This document shows, in pieces, positions 59,857 to 64,000 of a stretch of 64,000 nucleotides of DNA. How positions within the stretch are numbered: the stretch's first letter is position 1; each line of letters begins with the position of its first letter. The stretch is from CBDCVO01 sp965223085. Its GTDB lineage: Bacteria; Pseudomonadota; Gammaproteobacteria; Ga0077536. The notes beneath the pieces are model-generated. The model was not told where the DNA came from and searched no databases. It saw nothing but the letters and a program-made list of their open reading frames with translations. The DNA is taken from positions 744,001 through 808,000 of the forward strand of contig OZ244981.1 of assembly GCA_965223085.1 (NCBI GenBank), given 5' to 3'. Made by a program: the position numbers and the translations under genes.

Positions 59857-61192
59857 TCGTCACCACACAATGTTTGATCTCGGGCGATAAAACAGTTTCC
59901 GGGAGCAGGGCCGATGCGACCGATATCACCTCGCGGGCGCTTTTCCACACGCCACCACCTCCCGATGGACCGTTGGTGTAGAGAGCCTCTACCTCGTTGC
60001 CCACGGCTTCCGCCTCCTCGAGGGTTCCGGTTCTGGCCGCCACCCGCGCGCGGACCTCACTGGGAGCCCCCCGGTGCACCAGGCGATTGCCGAAAAGCGA
60101 ATTGACTCCGATGAGATCGTACCGGGTCTCCAGCAGCATGAGCCCGGTGCTATCGAGGCGAGTACGAATGATGTCGAGAGCCAAGTTGCCGCGTTCGACC
60201 GCCCCCGCTCCGCCATATGAGATCTGTCCCTCGCCAATGAAATCGTCGCGGAACCCGACCGAAACCTTCAACAAGCCGGTTTTAGGGTGGCCGGCCCCGC
60301 CGGTCGCTCGAACGCGGTCCTTTCCGTTTGCGATGATTTGGACGTTGGAGAAGTCAGCAATGACATCCGGTTGCAGATATCGGCTCGGATCATGGACCTC
60401 ATACAGGAGTTGCTCCTTGACAGTCGCAGGGGTGAGTTGGCCGCCCGTCCCGGGAAGCTTGCTGATTTCCAGCGTCCCGTCGGATGAAATCTCACCAATG
60501 GGGAACCCGAGATTGGCGATGTCGGGAACGTCCTTGAATCCCGGGTCGGCGAAATATCCACCCGTTACCTGGCCAGCGCATTCCAGAAGATGGCCGGCCA
60601 GCGTACCCTTGCCCAACAGATCCCAATCGGTCTCTGACCATCCAAAGCTGTGGATCAGAGCGCCCAGAAATAATGCGGGGTCTGCCGTACGCCCCGTGAT
60701 CACGACATCGGCGCCGGCCTCGAGCGCATTGGCAATCGGAAACGCGCCGAGATAAGCATTGGCGGACACGATGCGTTCACTAATGGCATCGCTGCTTTGC
60801 CCGTTATCGAGCGCGATGCTCTCGCTCTGGAACAGCATGGTCACATCATCACCGCAGACCGCAGCGATTCTCAGGCTAGTGTGACCGTGTTCCCGGGCCA
60901 CTCGGTAAAGCTCGCGCATAGCGGCAAGCGGAGCAGCCGCGCCCATGTTCGTGATGATCCGCACGCCCGATGCAATGCAATGATCAAGCACTGCGGTCAT
61001 CCTGGGAATGAACAAGCGATCGTACCCCAGCTCGGGGTTCGCAAGTTTGTCCCGCTGTGCGCGGGCTATGGTCCTCTCGGCAAGGCATTCAAAAACCAGA
61101 AAATCCAGTTCACCTCGCCTGGCAAGATCGACCGCAGGTTCGAAGCGGTCGCCAGAAAATCCGGCACCAGCGCCAATTCTAACCGTCTTCAT
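59846..61192 (-). CDS. Acyclic terpene utilisation AtuA family protein (DUF1446)
   Basis: 448 residues. The N-terminus VRIGAGAGFSGDRFEPAVDLARRGELDFLVFECLAERTIA is highly characteristic. VRIITNMGAAAPLAAMRELY, ADVVITGRTADPALFLGALIHSFGW and ARVAARTGTLEEAEAVGNEVEALYTNGPSGGGGV follow. In Pseudomonas the family is needed for citronellol/geraniol use; elsewhere it accompanies hydantoinases and CoA enzymes. The start ATG overlaps the stop of the CoA-transferase stub upstream (GATGA). There is no mevalonate-like or citronellyl-CoA gene here, so a terpene substrate is not supported by the neighbours. Confidence 0.9.
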   Translation of the reverse strand: MKTVRIGAGAGFSGDRFEPAVDLARRGELDFLVFECLAERTIARAQRDKLANPELGYDRLFIPRMTAVLDHCIASGVRIITNMGAAAPLAAMRELYRVAREHGHTSLRIAAVCGDDVTMLFQSESIALDNGQSSDAISERIVSANAYLGAFPIANALEAGADVVITGRTADPALFLGALIHSFGWSETDWDLLGKGTLAGHLLECAGQVTGGYFADPGFKDVPDIANLGFPIGEISSDGTLEISKLPGTGGQLTPATVKEQLLYEVHDPSRYLQPDVIADFSNVQIIANGKDRVRATGGAGHPKTGLLKVSVGFRDDFIGEGQISYGGAGAVERGNLALDIIRTRLDSTGLMLLETRYDLIGVNSLFGNRLVHRGAPSEVRARVAARTGTLEEAEAVGNEVEALYTNGPSGGGGVWKSAREVISVASALLPETVLSPEIKHCVVTNEA

Positions 61193-61407
61193 CGATCCCC
61201 ATCACAAATACAGGGGCGGTATCCGGACTGCGTCGTAGCCATGCGCCCACCAGGATCTCTCTTCGCCCCATCCGGCATCTCGATTCGGATGCCTTCCCGG
61301 TCTTGCGCTGCGAGCAGCTCCGCAGCCAGCGGATCCGCATTGCGCTGACCCAAATCCGACACGCGAACACCGGGTAGAAGTAGGTCATAGGTTATGTCGT
61401 TACTCAT
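61189..61407 (-). pseudogene. N-terminal stub of a family III CoA transferase
   Basis: 72 codons: ITYDLLLPGVRVSDLGQRNA, DPLAAELLAAQ, then GIRIEMPDGAKRDPGGRMA. The first part matches the Rossmann start of CaiB-type enzymes (LPLxGVRVLDLGQxxAGPLAAxLLAxxGAEVIRIExPDG), with the AGP glycine changed and AEV disturbed, and no later domain. The end overlaps the AtuA start by four bases. It could be the remains of a CoA transferase deleted in place, or a short translated leader that couples to AtuA. Confidence 0.65.
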
Positions 61408-61425
61408 TCCAACGGTCCGTAGGCC

Positions 61426-62277
61426 CTACGGTGTCTGACGCTGTGACAAGCCGATTCGGCTGCGCACTTCTTCGGGCGTCGCAACGCGGCGCCCGAGCGT
61501 CCGCACGAGCATTGCCGCGTCCTCGACCAGCTCCGCGTTCGACGCCGCGAGGCGGCCTTTGCCGATTCTTACGTTATCTTCGAAACCAACACGTATGCCG
61601 TCGGCCCCCATGAGGATCGCCAGGCCCAACATTCGGCGTTGATGTCGCCCGATCGCGGTGACAGACCACCAGATATCGTCGGGTAAAGGTCTCAGCAAAG
61701 ATTGCAAACCTTCAATCGAGCAGTCCATGCCCCCCGGAACACCGACGACCAGGTTGGCAATCAGCGGCGCTTGCAGGTGACCTTCCTTCAGCAGTCGCAT
61801 CGCAGCGACAGCGTGCCCGACATCAAAAAGCTCGACTTCAGTTTTGATGCCCTGCGCGCGCGCTTTTTCCGCTATGGCGATACCGTCGGGCCGGGAAGTC
61901 GAAAACAACTCATCACCGAAGTTCATCGATCCGGTTTCCAGCGAACACACGTCGGGCCCGGCATCGAGACATTGCGAACGCTCATCCGCGCTCATCCAGG
62001 TTGCGCCGCCCGTCGACGTGTTCGTGACCGCATTCGATTTCGCGCGAATGCCGTCGATCATCTCGGCGAACAGCGCGGGATCGCCGCTTGGGGTGCCGTC
62101 TTCCAGACGCGCATGCAGGTGTACGATCGACGCGCCGGCTTCAATGGCTTCCAGAGAAGCGGCAACCGTTTCTGCCGCCGTATACGGCAGGGCCGGGTTG
62201 TCGTCGCGGGTCACTTCCGCACCGATCGGCGCGACCGTGATTGCCACCGGCTGCTGATCCCAGGTCGTCGTCAACAT
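61426..62277 (-). CDS. BKACE-family enzyme (beta-keto acid cleavage, DUF849)
   Basis: 283 residues, TIM-barrel. VAPIGAEVTRDDNPALPYT is the first strand with a Glu, IVHLHARLEDGTPS carries the two zinc-binding His residues, NTSTGG holds the oxyanion/substrate Ser-Thr, and EVELFDVGHAVA another conserved Glu. The GADGIRVGFEDNVRIGKG end is the CoA-binding part. Family members (such as 3-keto-5-aminohexanoate cleavage enzyme) join a beta-keto acid with acetyl-CoA to give acetoacetate and a new CoA ester. It sits between the hydantoinase and AtuA genes. No frame damage. Confidence 0.92.
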   Translation of the reverse strand: MLTTTWDQQPVAITVAPIGAEVTRDDNPALPYTAAETVAASLEAIEAGASIVHLHARLEDGTPSGDPALFAEMIDGIRAKSNAVTNTSTGGATWMSADERSQCLDAGPDVCSLETGSMNFGDELFSTSRPDGIAIAEKARAQGIKTEVELFDVGHAVAAMRLLKEGHLQAPLIANLVVGVPGGMDCSIEGLQSLLRPLPDDIWWSVTAIGRHQRRMLGLAILMGADGIRVGFEDNVRIGKGRLAASNAELVEDAAMLVRTLGRRVATPEEVRSRIGLSQRQTP

Positions 62278-62325
62278 TGACTTCCGATTCTTGCCGCGTC
62301 GTCGAGCGGTTTTGGATTCGTTCCC

Positions 62326-64000
62326 TCAGGATGCATTCAGAAGCACGTACACGCCGGATTCATGCAGTTCGGCAATCCATTCCGGGGCGACCAGGATCGT
62401 CGTCGTGTCTTCTTCTATCACTGCGGGACCTTCAATTCGATCGCCGGCGCCGAGTTTGTTGCCGTCATAGACCGGTGCGTCGACCGGGTCGCCGTCACGC
62501 GACATGATGAGATCGCGGCGGGACTTGACCGCGTCATCCGGTCCTTTGGAAGAGGGCAGTGAAGGTCTCGCCGGTTTGTCGATGCGCCCGTACATCGTGC
62601 TTTCGATATTGACGGCTTCGACGGGACTGTCCGGCTCCGAATAGGTGTAGAGTTCCTCGTGACGCGCATGAAACGCCGCCTGGATTTTCTCGAGGTTCGC
62701 TTCACTGATCTCCATGTCGCCGATATCGACCGTGCATTCATGCACCTGCCCGATATACCGCATGTCGAGCGAGCGGTTGATGTCGATCCTGTCGCGGGAG
62801 AATCCGTCGCTTTCAAGAGCGGCAATGCCGCGTTCCTCGACCTGGGCGTAGGTACGCGCGAGTTCCGCCGCCACCTCGGCGCCTTGAATACGGGTGGGGA
62901 ACGGCGCCATGAAGTTGTACTTCACGTCCGAGATGATCTGGCCGTAAGCACACAGCCCTGAGGCCAGCTTCGGCAGCAGGATCTTGCGGATACCCATTTC
63001 TTCTGCCAGCGCGGTAATGTGGGCCGCGGTCGCGCCACCCGCACCCACCAGCACGAAATCCCGCGGGTCGTCACCGCGTTCGACCGAAACGCGGCGGATG
63101 CCGTTCACCATGTTGGAATTGACGATGGTGTACATGCCGAATGCCGCGCGCTCGACGCTGATTCCCAGGGGGTCGGCGACGTGGGTCTTGATCGCGGCCC
63201 GCGCCTTTTCGACGTCCAGCGGCAACCTGCCGCCGACGAGTCCCGCGGGATTCAGATAACCCAGAACGAGGTTCGCGTCCGACACCGTCGGCCGCTCTCC
63301 GCCCTGACCGTAGCACGCCGGTCCGGGATCGGAACCGGCGCTTTCGGGACCCATCTGCATCAGTCCCTGTTCGTCGATATACCCGATCGAACCACCGCCC
63401 GCACCCAGGGTTTCGACCTGGATCATCGGCACGCCGATACGGTAGCGCAGGAAGTCGATGTTCTTGTTGAGGTTGGTCTTGCCGTTCTTGGTCAGCGTGA
63501 TGTCGAAGGAGGTACCGCCCATGTCTACGCTGATGAGGTTGTCGTCGCCGAACGGCTCGGCGACCTGCAGCGCGGCCTGGGGCGCCGAAGCCGGGCCGGA
63601 ATTAATCGCATAGACCGAGTGATCGGACAGCACCTCGCCCAGGGCCAGCCCGCCGTTCGACTGGAAGAAACGCACCGGGTTCTTAGCGCCCAGTTCCTGA
63701 AAATAGGCGTCGACGGCATCCACGTACTTGCGCAGAACGGGGCCGAGATAGGCGTTGACCACCGCTGTGGACGTCCGCGTGTATTCCCGCACCTGCGGAT
63801 ACAGCTCGGACCCCACGGTCAGCAGTGCGTCCGGCATCATTTCTTGGACGATCTTCGCCGCCCGCCTTTCGTGATCGGGATTGAGCACGGACCAGACGTA
63901 GGAGATCGCGACCGATTCCACGCCTTCTTTCAGAAACAGATCGCAGGCGGCGCGAACATCATCTTCGACCATCGGCACGCGTACGTCGCCGCTCGAAATC
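62326..64000 (-). CDS. Hydantoinase/oxoprolinase subunit A family protein (N-terminus outside window)
   Basis: 558 codons visible and open to the window edge; reading upstream of the internal GTG 63978 continues SSGDVRVPMVEDD in frame. Motifs are VDMGGTSFDITL (ASKHA phosphate loop), GAGGGSIGYIDEQGLMQMGP, GPACYGQGGERPTVSDANLVLGYL, and VGAGGATAAHITALAEEMGI. These define HyuA-type proteins, ATP-dependent openers of hydantoin or 5-oxoproline rings or acetone/acetophenone carboxylase subunits. A HyuB partner is not in this window and would be expected upstream, beyond 64000. It begins the run of catabolic genes. Confidence 0.92.
   Translation of the reverse strand, partial: ISSGDVRVPMVEDDVRAACDLFLKEGVESVAISYVWSVLNPDHERRAAKIVQEMMPDALLTVGSELYPQVREYTRTSTAVVNAYLGPVLRKYVDAVDAYFQELGAKNPVRFFQSNGGLALGEVLSDHSVYAINSGPASAPQAALQVAEPFGDDNLISVDMGGTSFDITLTKNGKTNLNKNIDFLRYRIGVPMIQVETLGAGGGSIGYIDEQGLMQMGPESAGSDPGPACYGQGGERPTVSDANLVLGYLNPAGLVGGRLPLDVEKARAAIKTHVADPLGISVERAAFGMYTIVNSNMVNGIRRVSVERGDDPRDFVLVGAGGATAAHITALAEEMGIRKILLPKLASGLCAYGQIISDVKYNFMAPFPTRIQGAEVAAELARTYAQVEERGIAALESDGFSRDRIDINRSLDMRYIGQVHECTVDIGDMEISEANLEKIQAAFHARHEELYTYSEPDSPVEAVNIESTMYGRIDKPARPSLPSSKGPDDAVKSRRDLIMSRDGDPVDAPVYDGNKLGAGDRIEGPAVIEEDTTTILVAPEWIAELHESGVYVLLNAS

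Noticed and set aside
1..64000. CRISPR arrays, rRNA and tRNA genes
   Set aside because: I saw no short regularly spaced repeats and no rRNA or convincing tRNA cloverleaf by eye; a covariance-model scan would be decisive for tRNAs.

Overview
The window looks like a chromosome segment of a Proteobacterium, most likely a gammaproteobacterium. This is inferred from the protein families (DUF1329, glycine-zipper lipoprotein, MacB-like ABC unit, PEP-CTERM traces, HU variant), the moderate GC content and the Shine-Dalgarno use; the species cannot be named. Genes are dense, but an unusual number are broken by single-base indels, in-frame stops or truncation, and several insertion sequences are dead. 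This suggests a genome under relaxed selection with past IS expansion.

Region 1 (1-30 kb) is mostly housekeeping and catabolic. It holds the end of a DUF1329 gene, an HU-like protein, a sirtuin with no normal start codon, a class III aminotransferase homologue without its lysine, a soluble double-PAS chemoreceptor, and an HtrA-like protein that has lost its catalytic residues. An acyl-CoA module follows (8-19 kb): enoyl-CoA hydratases, ScoAB CoA transferase, a GST, an acyl-CoA carboxylase (biotin carboxylase, a separate biotinyl protein and a frameshifted carboxyltransferase) and an HSD17B10-like SDR. Together these fit degradation of branched or short acyl-CoAs. From 21.5 to 29.8 kb lies an envelope-flavoured stretch: a repeat/peptidoglycan-binding protein, a three-gene coiled-coil cassette with one single-pass membrane protein, a CPBP (CAAX-type) membrane protease and a TPR/lipoprotein/lipoprotein operon.

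Region 2 (29.9-36.7 kb) is an IS island: a full IS66 element inside IS3 debris, and an AT-rich methyltransferase gene bracketed by a 179-bp inverted repeat made of two copies of one IS3 3' end. An IS481 tail and an IS3 element that cuts off an RND exporter gene complete it.

Region 3 (36.7-45.5 kb) carries an enoyl-CoA hydratase, an acyl-CoA dehydrogenase-like protein, a broken EamA transporter, an exosortase-type GNAT acyltransferase, an exported limonene-epoxide-hydrolase-like protein and an ABC/MFP efflux operon.

Region 4 (46.1-53.2 kb) is a second IS graveyard (IS21, IS5-like, two IS110, IS3, IS91-like and IS66 remnants). It encloses a very GC-rich fragment with a sulfotransferase, followed by a RES/Xre toxin-antitoxin operon with a palindromic operator.

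Region 5 (53.7-64 kb) is one minus-strand catabolic operon-like run: hydantoinase A subunit, BKACE enzyme, CoA-transferase stub, AtuA-like large and small proteins, omega-aminotransferase, aldehyde dehydrogenase and a fused double family III CoA transferase. It probably converts an amine or amino-acid-derived compound to CoA thioesters; the substrate is unknown.
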